From assembly GCA_016748015.1 (NCBI GenBank), contig JAAOMT010000512.1, positions 716,719 to 780,718 on the forward strand: a stretch of DNA of 64,000 bases. Reading direction: 5' to 3'. Of this stretch, positions 22,801 to 35,251 are shown piece by piece. How positions within the stretch are numbered: the first letter of the stretch is position 1; every line of letters starts with the position of its first letter. The notes below the pieces were generated by a model. It saw nothing but the letters and a program-made list of their open reading frames with translations. It searched no databases and was not told the origin of the DNA. This DNA comes from Geosiphon pyriformis. Taxonomy: Eukaryota > Glomeromycota > Glomeromycetes > Archaeosporales > Geosiphonaceae. The translations under genes and the position numbers were made by a program.

Positions 22801-24840
22801 AAGACATTGTATCATCCTAAGTTATATGGTTTAAAAACTTTTAAACAAATATTGACTGAGAATTTGATAACTATTCTAGTTAATTTTGTTAATGCTTATA
22901 GAATTTTTAGCAGTTTATTTGAGCACAAAGCTATAAGTCTACAGACTGCTAGTTGGATGTTCTGACACTTTTTTTGAGTTTCAATTAAGTTGTCAATTGA
23001 TTCAATAAACTGTTTTCTAACAAATATAACATACATTTTTGTTTTGTGCAATCTGTTCTTGAGTAACAATCTGTCTAATGTTTTTCAAACTGAAAATGAT
23101 GTTGCAGTTTTAGATGTATTGGATTTGAATAGTTATTTAAATATGATGAGGTTTTTTAGGAGATATAGCATCATTTTTGTAAACCAGTTTCTGGATTATT
23201 ATAGCAAATGTTTTACATAGAACACTTTTTACAAGTAAAAGAAACTGGACTTCAGAAATCTGATTTTTGTTTGATTTAGCTTATTGGTCAAGTTTATTAA
23301 AGAAAGTAATTTGGTAAATAAGAAAATATTGGCTTTTTACTTCAGTTCTGCTAAGCATTCTTGTGATTTTGGTTATATTTGTGATTTTTTGCTGGTTTTT
23401 GGGCCAAGTTCTATAAAAGTTTACATAGATGATTCTGTCAAGAGTTTGGAATTGGTGGATGCTTATGGTAGTATCACTGCTTATTTTTTAGATATTAACA
23501 TAAGTATTAGAGTCAAGATAAATAGTTTGTTGCTCTTGACTTTAATGAAATTATAGGCCATTATTCTTGCTTTGGAGTGTATATTTGTTTTAACTCTGTT
23601 ATTTTGTTTATAGACAGTTAAGCTTTGCTAGATATATACAGTTTTGGCAATAATATATCTGGTCCTGATTTTCACAATAAGTGTTGAATCAAGAAAAAAC
23701 ATATTTATTAATTTATTTTAAGAAAAAATTTGTTAATTATATAAAAAAAAGTTAAAAATTATTCTGGTGTTATTGGAAATGAATATGTGAATTTTTATGC
23801 TAATACTGTAATTATTTCTAAGTCCATATTGCTTTTTAGAGTACTATGTTGTTTTCTTAGTATTAAAAATAGACTTATCTTTGAGAATGCTTATTATTTT
23901 GTTAAAAAATTGTTTAATATAATTAATTTTGTTGGGTAAAAATTTAGATGTATTAACAATATTATAAATATAAATATTGATGATAGTTTCAATATGTTTA
24001 GAACTTTTAGTGTTTGGCACTTTAATGACAAGATTCATTCTGGTTATACCAGTTTATTGTTGACAGTATTTTAGTTTTATTTTATAAAAACACTATATTA
24101 CTACTTATTAATAGCTAAAAAAAAATGATTATATAATTTAAAGTATTTAAGTATGACTTGTATCTAATATGGAAAGATAAAAAATTTTGATTACATATTC
24201 TTATGTATATATAATAATGGTGCCAGGAAAAAATTGTTGTCAAACACTATTTTGGAATAGAATAGATTGTTGGACATCTTTGTAAAAAAAATTGGTTGTT
24301 TGATTTCTGTATAAAACTAAGTTATCTGTTAATTTGTACATAATATTGGCTAAGAGCTTTGTATTAAAAAGTTAAATGGTTAACATAATATGCTATTTGG
24401 GTGCTAAATCTAATAGTGATACAATAGTTGTTAAATTAGTTTGTGGTTTTGCTAAGAGTTACAGATCTGCTATTTGGCTGCCAACAGTTAAGTTAAAATT
24501 TTTTTATAAGAAGCATAATCTTTTGCCATATAATAAATTTACTATTCCTTCAATGTTCAGTTTATTATTCTTGTGGCATCTTAAGATAATCCACAATTTT
24601 GGTATTAGATTGGATATACATATTTGCTTTGATTTAAATTTTTGTCTGTTTAGATTAGATTTTGGTTTTCTGAATAATGTTTCTTTAGTAGATAGTTTTA
24701 GTATATAGTGCTATCTTGATTGATTCAAGTAATTGGTTATGTATAAAAAAAACATAAGCCATATTTAATTTAGAATTTTGTTTGATTTTATGTTTTTAAG
24801 TAGTGATTAAACTGCATTTATTAAATAATAATAATAATAA
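19900..24840 (+). mobile_element. LINE copy 2: both ORFs traceable, RT deleted, strongly AT-mutated
   Basis: ORF1 remains run from about 20000 to 21745 (IGKNSVHIAKTVRN matches GKNSVHVALAVSN of the young copy; KVGSLKSKLVALKTFV matches KVGGLETKLIALEALV). The EEP endonuclease is traceable at 21800-22380 (ITETKLR, LSRDFNENSS). At about 22420-22430 the sequence jumps from the end of the endonuclease to a point after the RT active site (NKTVIISIN against DKTVAISIN), an internal deletion of roughly 1.8 kb. RNase H remains lie near 23420-23640 (VYIDDSVKSLELVDAYGS). The C-terminal domain is open at 24376-24708 (KKHNLLPYNKFTIPS matches EKNELIPCNGSASVL). The tail at about 24818 is TTAAATAATAATAATAA. Confidence 0.8.
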
Positions 24841-27800
24841 AAAGTTTATAACTTTTAAAATACTATTATTTTAACAAAAATTTTATTAATAATAAAAAAA
24901 TTCAGATTATTATAAATTATATTATTATTAAAAAAACTATTTATACTATATTTTATTTTAAGATTAATATTATTTTACTGAAATTTTTAATAATTTTTTT
25001 ATTAAAAAAAAAACTTTAATTAACTTTATAATTAAAAACCAATATATTAATAAATTTAATTAACAAAGCCAATTTGGTTAATTTATATTTCAAAAAAATT
25101 AGTTTAAAATTAATTACAAAATTAATAATTATAATAATAGCAAAAAAACCAAAAAATAATAGTCTTAACATAAAATTTTGTATTAATAAAATAAAACTTA
25201 AATATTATTATTTATAGAAAATTAAATTATTAATTAACATAAAAATTTTTTTTATAATTCTTATTATTAATTAATTTATATTATTATTTTAATTTATTAA
25301 TTATTATTTAATTAATAACTTAATTTATATACAAATATAATTAAATATAATAATTAAATTATATAATATTTAAAAATTTGCCAAAATATTCAAAATATTT
25401 TATAATTTATAAAGATAATTTGTAATTTTTTAAAATGTATTTTTAGTTTGTTAAAATATTAAAAAAAATACAAACTTATAGAATAATATTATAATAAATT
25501 ATATAAAAAAACTTTTTTTTTGGAAAAAATATATCTTTTTTAGAAATTATTTTAGTTTAAAATAATTTGTTATTAAATTTAATAATTATTTAGTTAATTC
25601 TAGATTTAATAAAAAATGCTTTTTTTTATATTTCTATTTATTTTGATTTTTTTTTATATTATTAGATAATTTATAGTTATAATTTTTTGTAAAAAAATTA
25701 ACTTTTATAATAAAGTAATTACATATTATTAAGTTTTTCTGTAAAAAAAATTGACTTTTATTGCAAATTTACTGTAAAATAACTACATAAAATAATTAAT
25801 TATTTTATTATAAGCTTAATAACATAAATAGTTCAAAGTATAAAAAACTATTTTAAAAATAAATTAATTTATAAAAGATTTAATTATTTTTATTAACAAT
25901 AAAATAAAAGCAAAACAACATTAATAATATTAAAAAAAAAATTAAAACTTTTAATAATAATATCTTAAAATTAATTATAAACAAAAACTTTAAAAAAAAA
26001 AGTAAAAATATTTTGTAATTAAAAACCAAATAATTTAAATTTTACACTTAAAATAATACTAATATTTAGAAATTTTTTATTAAATACAATTTTTTTTAGT
26101 ATATTAATTTTAATAATAATAATATTTATATTAGTTTTTGACTAAAATTTACAATTATATATTTTAAATATTAATAGAATTTAATAATATAAAAAATAAA
26201 CCAAATTTAATTATCTATTTAAAAAACTAATAAATTAATTTTAAAAGCTATATAATTAAAAAAATTAATAAATTTGGTCTTAAAAATAATATATGTTTTT
26301 TTTTAATTAAACACAAAAAAAATTTAATAAAATTTTTTTATTAAAACTAATTAATAAGCAAAAACAGTTATAACAACAATATTAAATTTAAATTATATTG
26401 CTAAATATTTAATTTAATAATAAAAATTTTACCAAAAACATTAAAAATATTTTTAATATTATTAATTAAGACATTTTTAAAAATATTTTGCAAAGTAATA
26501 ATAGTAAAAAAAAGTAGAAACTTAAATATTACCAAATTTTTAACAATTTTAAAATTAAATAAAAAAAGTAATTTAATAAATTTAATTTATATAACAGTAT
26601 TTAAAATATTTCAAAACAGAAATTTTATATAAAAAAGCTTAATATTGCTTTTAATAATTAATTTTAAATTAAAAAATTTATAAAATAAACTATTTTGGTT
26701 TTTGTAATTTTATTAAATATTAAAATAAAAGTTATTTATTTAAAAAATCTTAAACACTATTAAAAATAATATTTTTTTTAAAAAAATACTTTGGTTTTTA
26801 TTTAATCAGTTTAATTTATAAAGTTATATAGCTTAATAAGTTAATTACTTAAAATATACATAAAAAAATTAATTGTTTTATTTTAAAATTAATTTAAACC
26901 AAAATAGTCAATATATTTTTGTTATTATTGTTTAAAATAAACAATTAATTATTAATAATAATTCTAATAAAATTAAGTATTATAATTAGTATTAATGCTA
27001 TAAAATTAATAAAAAAGACAGAAAAAACCAAAACTTTATTTTTTATAAAAAAATTGGCCAAAAAAATTATTATTAAATATAACAAAAATTTAAAAAAATT
27101 GTTTTTTAATTAATTTGGTTTTTTAGTTATTTAAACTGCAATAAAAAAAATAAAAAAAAAATAACTTAATTATTAGCTTTTTATTAAATATTTTGAAATT
27201 TTTAAAAAAGACAAAATTTATATTAGAATTGTTTTAAGTAAATTTTTTTAAAAAAAATTTTCTAATTAAAGATAAAAATAGTGCTTTAAAACTAATAAAA
27301 ATTTAATTTTATTAAAAAATATTTTTTACAAAATATTATTAAGCAATTTTAATAATTATAAGTATTTATTAATAAAAATACTATTAATTAATTTAAAAAA
27401 TAAAAAATTTTTAACTTTGTTTAATTGTGAATATAAAGTTTTTTTTCAATTTTTAAATACTTAAAATTTTAATTAATTAATTTAAAAACTTAAGTCTAAA
27501 ATATAAGTTAATAAAGTTATAAACATGTTAATTTTTTTCAAGTAAAAATAACAGATTTTCTAAAATCATAAAATAATAAATTAAAAAAAATAATATCTTT
27601 AACATAGTTTAATCAATAAATAATTTCTTACCAATTCAGTTTTTTAATCACAATAGCTTGAAATTTGTCCTAAACAAGTTTTTCTGTTGTTGGTTTAAAA
27701 AATTCTTAAAAAAAAGCATTCCCATAAAATATTTACATAACCAATTAAGTTGATTAAAAAATAAATCTGAGGATGATTGTCACTAGACTTATATGGGTTA

Positions 27801-28134
27801 TGATATAAAACATCAAGATTTTTACCTCGAAAAACTTTGAGCCTCCAAATTAAATATTATATTCGAAGATCGTATTAGAATGAGCCTAAACTTTAATGTT
27901 CAAATTAGAATGAAGGGTTTAAAAAATGCTTCTATTACAAAGAAAAAGTCGCTCAAAATTAAAAAGATTAATAAGCCGTTCCCAAATATATGCGAATGTT
28001 GCCCTCAAACCTTTGGCAATCTAATATGCCATAATTATAATCTATTTTTATGACAAAATCTGGGACAATATCCCAATAAGGTGAATCGCAAAAAGCTACT
28101 TTGTGCCCAATTGCCACATCCTTTAAATGATTAA
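24841..28134. other. AT desert with remnants of an unclassified repeat
   Basis: About 3.3 kb, extremely AT-rich up to about 27600, with no open frame worth reporting. The part at about 26200-27400 aligns by eye with 47880-48180 and with 63680-64000, so it is an interspersed repeat. Past 27650 the base composition becomes closer to that of genes. That stretch is probably the 3' flank of the DCN1-like gene; I see no separate gene in it. Confidence 0.5.
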
Positions 28135-29784
28135 TTAAACTTTTTGCAGCTTTTCACTTCCATATTCCACAAACTTTTGAGATAAAAATAAGTTAGCAAG
28201 AAAATTAATATACCTTCAAAAAATTCGAATAGTAAATACCTCGTCAATTAGAACCGGCCAAGCTCCTACCAAGTATGGGGAAGCATTAGATTAAATTCGA
28301 AAAATTCGAAAAATTTTAACGATTTTTTTTACCTTCAGCATCATAATTTGAAAGCTGCGGATTGACTTGCTGAATAAAATCTAGTAACTAATTTATAATA
28401 AAAATGGGATAGAATTTTCTAAAGTTTTATGCTCAATGAGAATGGAATAAAAATGAAGTTGGATGACATACGAGATTCCATGTGTCCTTCGAGATCGACT
28501 TGCCATGCTTTTCCTAAACAAACAGGTTATCCGGATAAAATATATGGCAAAATTTAAATAGATGAAAATTTTGCTTATTTTCTAACCTTAATAAATTCTA
28601 CCCATATATCAAGATGCTGCCAACGGTCACGCAGCAAGAGCTGCCAATATTCAATAGCAATGTCCAAATCTGGAAAAAAGCTAATGGTGAGCTGCCATTA
28701 TGTATCAAATGAAATATCAAACTTTGAAAGTAGGTTCATACTCAAAGATTTCTGATTGTCACCAAGGCCAAATTTGAATGTGAATTGGTAAATTTCTCGG
28801 AACGTCGCCTCATCCCTCAAGGATTGTCTAAGCCTTGGTATGGCAGCACGCATCTTCTCAATGGAATCACACCTAGTTTAAAGTAAGATATTTTAAAATT
28901 TTTGGACAGGAGATTATAATAACCATGCAAAGTTTTAACTTACTTTAGTTTTGTCCAGCCATTAATAAACCCTTGGCGTTTAAATTCACACATCTTTTCA
29001 CATTCAAGGTTCCAAGCGATAACTAACATTACAATGTCTTCCGGAGCAACTTGTAGATCATTACAGTATTGAAGAATTCCATCGACAAGAATTGCATCTT
29101 CATCTTTGTCTAATATCTCCGAAAGCAACGAGTATAGCAGGATGAGAATAAGCCTCCATCGCGAAAATCAACAATTTTCAGCCTAAATATTGACTTCAAA
29201 TCCCCTCTAGTTATTCTAATACTCTTTTTGTTTGCCAATAGGATCCAAGACCCCTCAAGAGGGAATGAGCCGAGTTTTCTCATAAAAGCCATAGGCTTTT
29301 TAAACTCTACCTTTATATCTCTGAAAAAGCTGAGTCAGTTTATTAACATCGACACCTTGCGCAAGGGGCGACGAAGTGAACCTATTCCAAGTAGTAGTAG
29401 TATTAGTAGTAGTAGTAGTAGTAGGCGTCTGATCGTTGTAGAAAGCGTCAACAGCAACTTCCACGTTCCAATTACAGTCTTTAAGTTTACGTATGGCTAT
29501 TTTTTCACTATGCGAATAGAATCATGGTTTTGTTAGACTTTGGGTTTATAAGCTACCTATGAATAACCCAACCCAGACTAATTTAGCTAGCAGTTATAGG
29601 GGCTTTTCGCACTTCCCTATTGGCTCTTGGCCTCACTTGCACTACCTGGCACTGGTGAAAGTCATAAACTGCCGCACCTTGTCTTTCTGAACGGATTTGA
29701 GCGAATTCTAAAATAAGTGGAAAAGAAAAAGTTCAAGAGATGCAAGTTTCTAAAATGAGAATCGAATTTGCAAACGTTTACCAT
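28135..29784 (-). CDS. DCN1: DCN1-like protein (cullin neddylation scaffold E3), 10 exons
   Basis: Exons on the complement: 29782-29784, 29646-29707, 29311-29507, 29110 excluded with 28944-29109, 28742-28872, 28587-28669, 28472-28513, 28333-28387, 28240-28265, 28135-28173. They sum to 804 nt (267 aa; the human paralogue is 259). All introns are GT-AG and phases agree. The UBA-like N-terminus reads MNSLKSVQKDKVRQFMTF and SEKIAIRKLKDCNWNVEV. A poly-Thr stretch comes from an agt/tag repeat at 29392-29424. The PONY domain follows: LTQLFQRYKDKDEDA, VDGILQYCNDLQVAPEDI, IYQFTFKFGLGDNQKSL, AIEYWQLLL, SKDTWNL, YDAEGAWPVLIDEFVEY. The family binds cullin and Ubc12 and promotes NEDD8 transfer to cullin-RING ligases. 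The first coding exon is only the ATG. Confidence 0.92.
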
Positions 29785-30973
29785 TGTGGAAAATATGAAC
29801 AGTCCGAATAAAGCTGCGAGATTTCTCCAACAGCTGGTATTTATTTACTTTGCAACCTAACAGTGACGGGTAAGCCTCATGGGCGCAGAACTGCATATCA
29901 GTTATGACTATCTCTTGCCCGTTTCGTTTAGGCTTAAATCATTGGAACATAATAAATTGCAAGAAAGGGTTTATCTAGTCTTTGAATTATTGATGATGGT
30001 AACAGATTATATTAGATGAAGAAAATTATCCTTTCGATTTTCGCTTGTCATCGGCTGCTTTTCGTCGTTTAACGAATTCCCTTAATTCGTAGATTTAAAG
30101 GTCTATATTCTAAAATGCTGAAAACTCAGTCCGGCTCGTACCATTACCTAAACTTTCGTAAATTAGATTCATTACATAAACCCTAAGATTGCCATATAAA
30201 CTTCACACTTAAAAAAGCAAATGTTTTTTCTATTGTAGAATTGCACCTTTCAGTTCCAGCGTATGTAATTATTTCAATGAAAAGATTGGCTTAAGCTAAA
30301 CCTTTTCATATATATAATTAATCATAGCTTGTGTCGTTATTTTCAAATCATTAATTTATTTATTTAGGATGTCCAATGATCAGTTATATTTTATTGAATG
30401 TTTAATATATATAAATTAATAATAAAAGCTGGATTTTATTTTTTAAATGTTTTTGTAGAATTATGTAGCTTTGGATATATATGAAATGGTTGAACCACAC
30501 TTTGTAAAAAGCATTAAAATGTTTTAGTTATATCATTATTTTTTAATTATTTTTTTTCAATTATATTATTATTATTATTTTAAATTTTATTGCTTTTATT
30601 TTTTTGTTTATATTATTATTATTATTTTTATTATATTATATTACAATTTATTTTATTTTTTTATTAATAATATATTTATTTTAATTAATACCAGTTATTA
30701 TTTTTCAATTTTATTTATTTTTATTTTTAATTAAAACCAATTCTAATGCAATTGTTATAAAAAATTCAAGAATTTTTAACAGCAAACTGGTAACAAAACT
30801 ATTATTTTTTACAGCAATTATTATTATAACTTAAATAACTAAAAATATCAAAAAAGCAAAAAAAATGTTTTTAATTACTACTTTTAATTTTAAGTTTGGT
30901 TTTTTTTGGTTTTTTAATATTTTTATCAGTTTTATAACAATTATATTAATTATAATATTTTAAACAATAATTT

Positions 30974-31012
<39 letters not shown>

Positions 31013-32675
31013 TATTTATTAAATTAGTTTTAATTAATACATAATTAAATTTTTTAATACATTAAATTCTAATTAATTTTTGTTGGTTCTGAAAATAAAA
31101 TAAATTATAGTTTTATATATAATTTTAACCAATTAATTAATTTATTAAATTATCTGGTTTTAAAAATTGGGCTAATAAAATAAAAACTAAAATACTTTTT
31201 TTTTGTTTTTTAAGAATGTTATTAATTATAAATTATCAAAAATTTTAAATAAGTGGTTTTTACTTAAATATTTAATAAAACTGTTAAAATTATGTTAATT
31301 TTTATAAAAATTGTATTTTAGTTTTTATATATATTTATTATTTAAAATTAATTATAAAAAACAATATTGAATTTTTTTGTATAAAATTTGTATTTTGAGT
31401 TTTTTAAATATTATTATTAAAAATTAAACTTACAGAATTTTTTTATTACTTTTAAGAATATAAAGTTTTTTGTAATTATTATTTTTGTTATAATTTTGTA
31501 TAATATTTTTTTAATAAAATCAATATTAAGCTAAAGTTTGTTGGTTTATTACAATATATTATTGTATATCTTAATTTTTTTAAATTTATTAAAGCTGTTT
31601 TTGCTTGCTAATTAATTTTAGTAATAGTAAAAAATAATATTAAACTTTTTTTATTAATTAAAAAAATTATTGTTTTTAAAATATATTTAGTTTTTAGAAT
31701 TAATAATTTGGTTTTTTAAATTAGTAATCAAATTTGGGGTTTCTAATATTAATTATTGTAAAAATTAATTTTTAATAAATTTAATTATTATTTTTGTATT
31801 TGTTTAAATAAATTTAATTATAAATATAAATATATATTTTATATAATTAAACATTTAAATTAAACATATATCTAAATTGGTTACTTATTTGCTTAAAAGC
31901 TTTAACCAATTTAAAAATTAGAAAAAGACTTATTTTATAAACATTAAAATTTTGAAAATTTGTTTACAGCTACAATTGGTTGTGAAAAACTTTATAATAT
32001 ATGATATATAACTAAAAAAAATAATGTTTTATAAAAAACGAATAAATAAATGCATAAACATATTCATAATAACAAAAATTTACAGATTATTTTAATAGAA
32101 TAAAATATTAAATGCTTTTAATTTAAAAAATATTTATTTATTTATTAATATAGATCTAAATAGGTGGTTATATGTTAAAAATACATTATTTATGTTTATA
32201 TTTATAATATTTTGTAAAAACCAAAATAGATATTGGAAAAATCACACTTTGTTAAAGCAATAAAAAAAACAATTAAAAATAAAGAAAAAATGTTTGTTTA
32301 TAAAAATTAAATGATTAAATTTTATCAATTTATTTATGTTACTTGTTGGATATTATTTTTGCTTACATTATCAAAGTATAATAATTCAAGTATTTATATA
32401 AACCTATAAAACGCAATTTTTATTGGTTTTTGATGAAATATATTTAGATTTTGGATGTACAAAACCACCAAGAGATATGCAAAATTTGTCTCAAAAACTG
32501 TACAAAAATGTGAGCGGGGATTTTCGTACAAGGATAAGTAAATTGATGACAGTTTGTCTATCGTAAGTCTCAAGGGGTAGTATATATCCATCTGCATGTG
32601 ATCGTAGATCTGCCTCGAAATTCTTAGGTTTATATCATTTTTTTAGAGTCTTGCCCAACCTTTAAAATCTTGAAA
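29785..32675. other. Intergenic region between DCN1-like gene and QCR6
   Basis: 29785-30300 has near-genic composition and must include the DCN1-like promoter; I could not assign a further gene there. 30300-32390 is an AT desert with homopolymers and a TAA microsatellite. 32390-32675 should hold the QCR6 promoter. A 67-codon open frame on the - strand at 32394-32597 has no recognisable features and is probably chance. Confidence 0.5.
30977..31012. repeat. TAA trinucleotide microsatellite
   Basis: An uninterrupted run of about 12 TAA units in the AT desert. Confidence 0.85.
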
Positions 32676-33220
32676 ATGTCTAAATTCCTCAAGGTTGATG
32701 GCATTCTGCCTGTAGTTCATGCTGAGATTCGCGCAGAAGAAATCGAGTCCAAGAACAAAGCCTCCGCTCCAAAACCAGAAGAGCCAGAAGAACCAGAGGA
32801 GCCAGTAGATCCAAAACCCCAAATCGATGAAGGCAAGTGGAAATTGCCTTTAAAACTGCGTTATTTGTGATTACAATCGGTAGCTCATTATCATGGATTT
32901 TTGTTCAGAGTGTGGCGAAACTTTAAAGTGTAAACCTTTGAAGGCACATTATGAGGAATGCACTCGCCGCGTAGAAGAAGGCTCAAATGAAAATTGTAAG
33001 ATTTATTCTCCAAGTCAACTAAGTCATGTCATATTTTAAACCAATTGAATTCAAAATTTAGGTTCTGAAGAGCTGTACCACTTTTTGCATTGTGTTGACA
33101 GTTGTGTGAGTATTCATAAATTTCGAGAAAGAAAGTTATGATAATTTGTTTATAATTTAACCAACTTTTGCTAAATTTATTCTTAAGACTGCGCCGAAAA
33201 TTTTTGCTCAACTCAAATAA
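32676..33220 (+). CDS. QCR6: Cytochrome bc1 complex hinge protein (subunit 6)
   Basis: Exons 32676-32832, 32909-32995, 33062-33105 and 33188-33220 sum to 321 nt (106 aa). The N-terminus MSKFLKVDGILPVV is followed by an acidic/Pro stretch (EEPEEPEEPVDPKPQIDE). The conserved twin-Cys hinge region follows: ECGETLKCKPLKAHYEEC, RRVEEGSNENC, SEELYHFLHCVDSC, ending TAPKIFAQLK. The Cys spacing matches UCRH/QCR6 proteins, which sit in the intermembrane space and help cytochrome c1 meet cytochrome c. Intron 1 starts with GC (AAG|GCAAGT), a GC-AG intron; read-through would give a spurious 66-codon ORF ending at 32870. Introns 2 and 3 are GT-AG. The downstream ankyrin gene is on the same strand; the - strand region between them is unassigned. 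Confidence 0.93.
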
Positions 33221-33268
33221 AATGACTTTAATTCTCGAAATCCTTATTGCTACAGCCCTTGATGCCAT

Positions 33269-34060
33269 TCATGAAGTTTGACAATAATAATAATTATTCA
33301 AATTTGCATCTTGAAGACTGCTGAGATGCTGGAGGGATAAAGAAGAAATTCCATAATATCTAAACTTCAATTGAGGTTTGCAATAAAGAATTATTCCCAC
33401 TCCTTTGCTTGTGTTAAGAAGATACGGAAAAGCTAGTAATGAGTCTTTGATAAGAATAGAATATTGAAAAAATTTAACCATCTGCGGGGGGGGGGCTTCA
33501 GTTAAAATCTGCATTGCACGAAACCTATCATTATTTAACCATCGCCTATTAATAAAAGCTTGCATGACCACATTTTGTGGTAGGTTATTATTTGGTTGTT
33601 TGCTTCGATTTAAAAGTGTAAAGTTCACGTAGATTGGTATGGCCTGATTGTCGTCATTCTAAGGTATTAATCCATGTCCTGAAATTTTGAATCCCAAACT
33701 TCCTGAAGTCATAGACTGGGCATCTGACTTCAACTACTGTTTTCCAAAAAAGCTCCAGAATTAGAAGTTTTTATTATAGAGATTAATAATCTCAAAAAGG
33801 CTCTAATTATTTTGTAAACTCGATGGCAAAACGTTTTAGCCCTTTTTGGTCGTCATATTAAAAAGCTTCTATTGTGTTTAATGTCCAATAAATCCAACGG
33901 CAGAGAAAGACGGAAATGAATATTAGGAGTAATAACTGTGAAATTGCCTGATCACAAAAATGATTTTTAGCCTTGCACAAAAGGTGTAAATCCAAATAGT
34001 AATATCGATCAAAATCACAGGGATATCCTACTACTACCATAACTAGAAAAGAGACCTAGG
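33269..34060 (-). CDS. Possible intron-containing gene of unknown function
   Basis: Several - strand open pieces have protein-like composition. 33628-33269 can be extended upstream to an NDDNQAIPIYVNFTLLNR start, followed by QAFINRRWLNNDRFRAMQIL. 34040-33858 is hydrophobic (CDFDRYYYLDLHLLC, LLLLIFISVFLCRWIYW). A further piece lies upstream near 34130-34050 (NHILFLKGLLEQLFVES). I could not join them with convincing splice sites and do not recognise a family. A run of ten G at 33486-33495 lies inside the first piece (encoding Pro-Pro-Pro) and coincides with a contig end in the duplicated copy, so its length may be wrong. Exon limits are not claimed. Confidence 0.3.
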
Positions 34061-34348
34061 ACAAACGTCGACTCGACGAAAAGTTGTTCAAGCAGGCCTT
34101 TCAAAAAAAGTATATGATTGGCATTCTCGATCAGTCAAATAACCCATATCTGTAAAGACTGTTAGTAGGGGAACTGATCCTTAACGTAATTATAGTTGGT
34201 CTCAAAATAGAAATCTTGAATCCTTTTTTCCCAAGATCATGAGATTAAGATTCAAAATCTGGCGATCTATTGAATAATAATAAATTATCGTGATGGGGAT
34301 TTCTTGTTAGTAAACGATAAGATTTTTCCCCATTTCAACTTTCCCAAA

Positions 34349-35031
34349 ATGCTACCAATATACATTGGAAAAAATATTTGGATTGCAGCAGGTATTCAAA
34401 CTATATTCTGAAAAGATGGTTAACAAGAACAAAACTCATTCTGAAGTAAACATATTTTTTCATTAGGCGATGGTGATTTAGAACGCGTACAGGTCAGACT
34501 GAATTAAAAATGTTGATCTAATGTGACAAAATATATTCTGATTCTTGTAATACTTATTTCGGTTTATAGGAGCTTTTGACCGAAGGCATCTCTCCAAATG
34601 CACAAGATGAAAACGGTTACACTCCATTGGCGGCCGCCGTTTCATATAAACACTACACCATTATTGAATTGTTGATCTCACATGGGGCTGATGTGAATAT
34701 TCGTGACTTTGAAGGTGATACACCCTTACACGTAGCAGAAACAGTCGAAATTGCTGAGTTACTTTTGGATCATGGTGCAGACCCGTTTATCACAAACTTT
34801 GAGGGGAAAACGGTAAAGCTATAAAGGAATTTTTTCAATAAATATTTCGTAAAGCATTCATCAGTAATAATAAACTTTTTGTATAAGCCAGCACAAGTAG
34901 CTTTTCAAGAAGACTGCCCTGAAGTCGCTTGTTTGTTAAGATCCAAGACAGGAGAACCAGAACCAGAACCAGAGTCAGAACGGACTCTAAAAAACTCTGA
35001 AGATGAGGAACTGAATGGCATTGACGAGTAG
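34349..35031 (+). CDS. Ankyrin-repeat protein (YCR051W-like), copy left of gap
   Basis: Exons 34349-34391, 34467-34492, 34570-34812 and 34888-35031 sum to 456 nt (151 aa); all introns are GT-AG and phases agree. The start MLPIYIGKNIWIAAGDGD leads into three ankyrin repeats: GDGDLERVQELLTEGISPN, NGYTPLAAAVSYKHYTII, and DGDTPL-like GDTPLHVAETVEIAELLL, with GADVNIRDFE and GADPFITNFE between them. The C-terminus is acidic (EPEPEPESE, EDEELNGIDE). The size and order of repeats resemble the small fungal ankyrin proteins of the yeast YCR051W type, whose role is poorly known; a protein-binding function is inferred. Probably the same locus as 36753-37435. Confidence 0.85.
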
Positions 35032-35251
35032 TGTAGAATAGCTTTTAAATCTTTGGAAGAATTTGTTGATTGGAGCAATTGGTAGATCATTTCTATATGT
35101 CACCAGATCTTTTTGGTCTCTAATACTTTGAGATTAATATAGTATAAAGCAAGCGAATTCCATCTTGATAACTCCGTCTCTGCATACAAATATTGATTAA
35201 TATTCAGACTTTTACTCTTAATGCGTTAGTTTTCAACACTCGATTCATGGA

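Noticed and set aside
29392-29424. TAG/AGT repeat as an independent microsatellite or CRISPR-like array
   Set aside because: It is in-frame coding (poly-Thr) in exon 3 of the DCN1-like gene; no spacer structure.
29785-30300. tRNA or other small RNA gene in the GC-richer promoter region
   Set aside because: No T-loop-like GGTTCGA box or foldable cloverleaf was found by eye.
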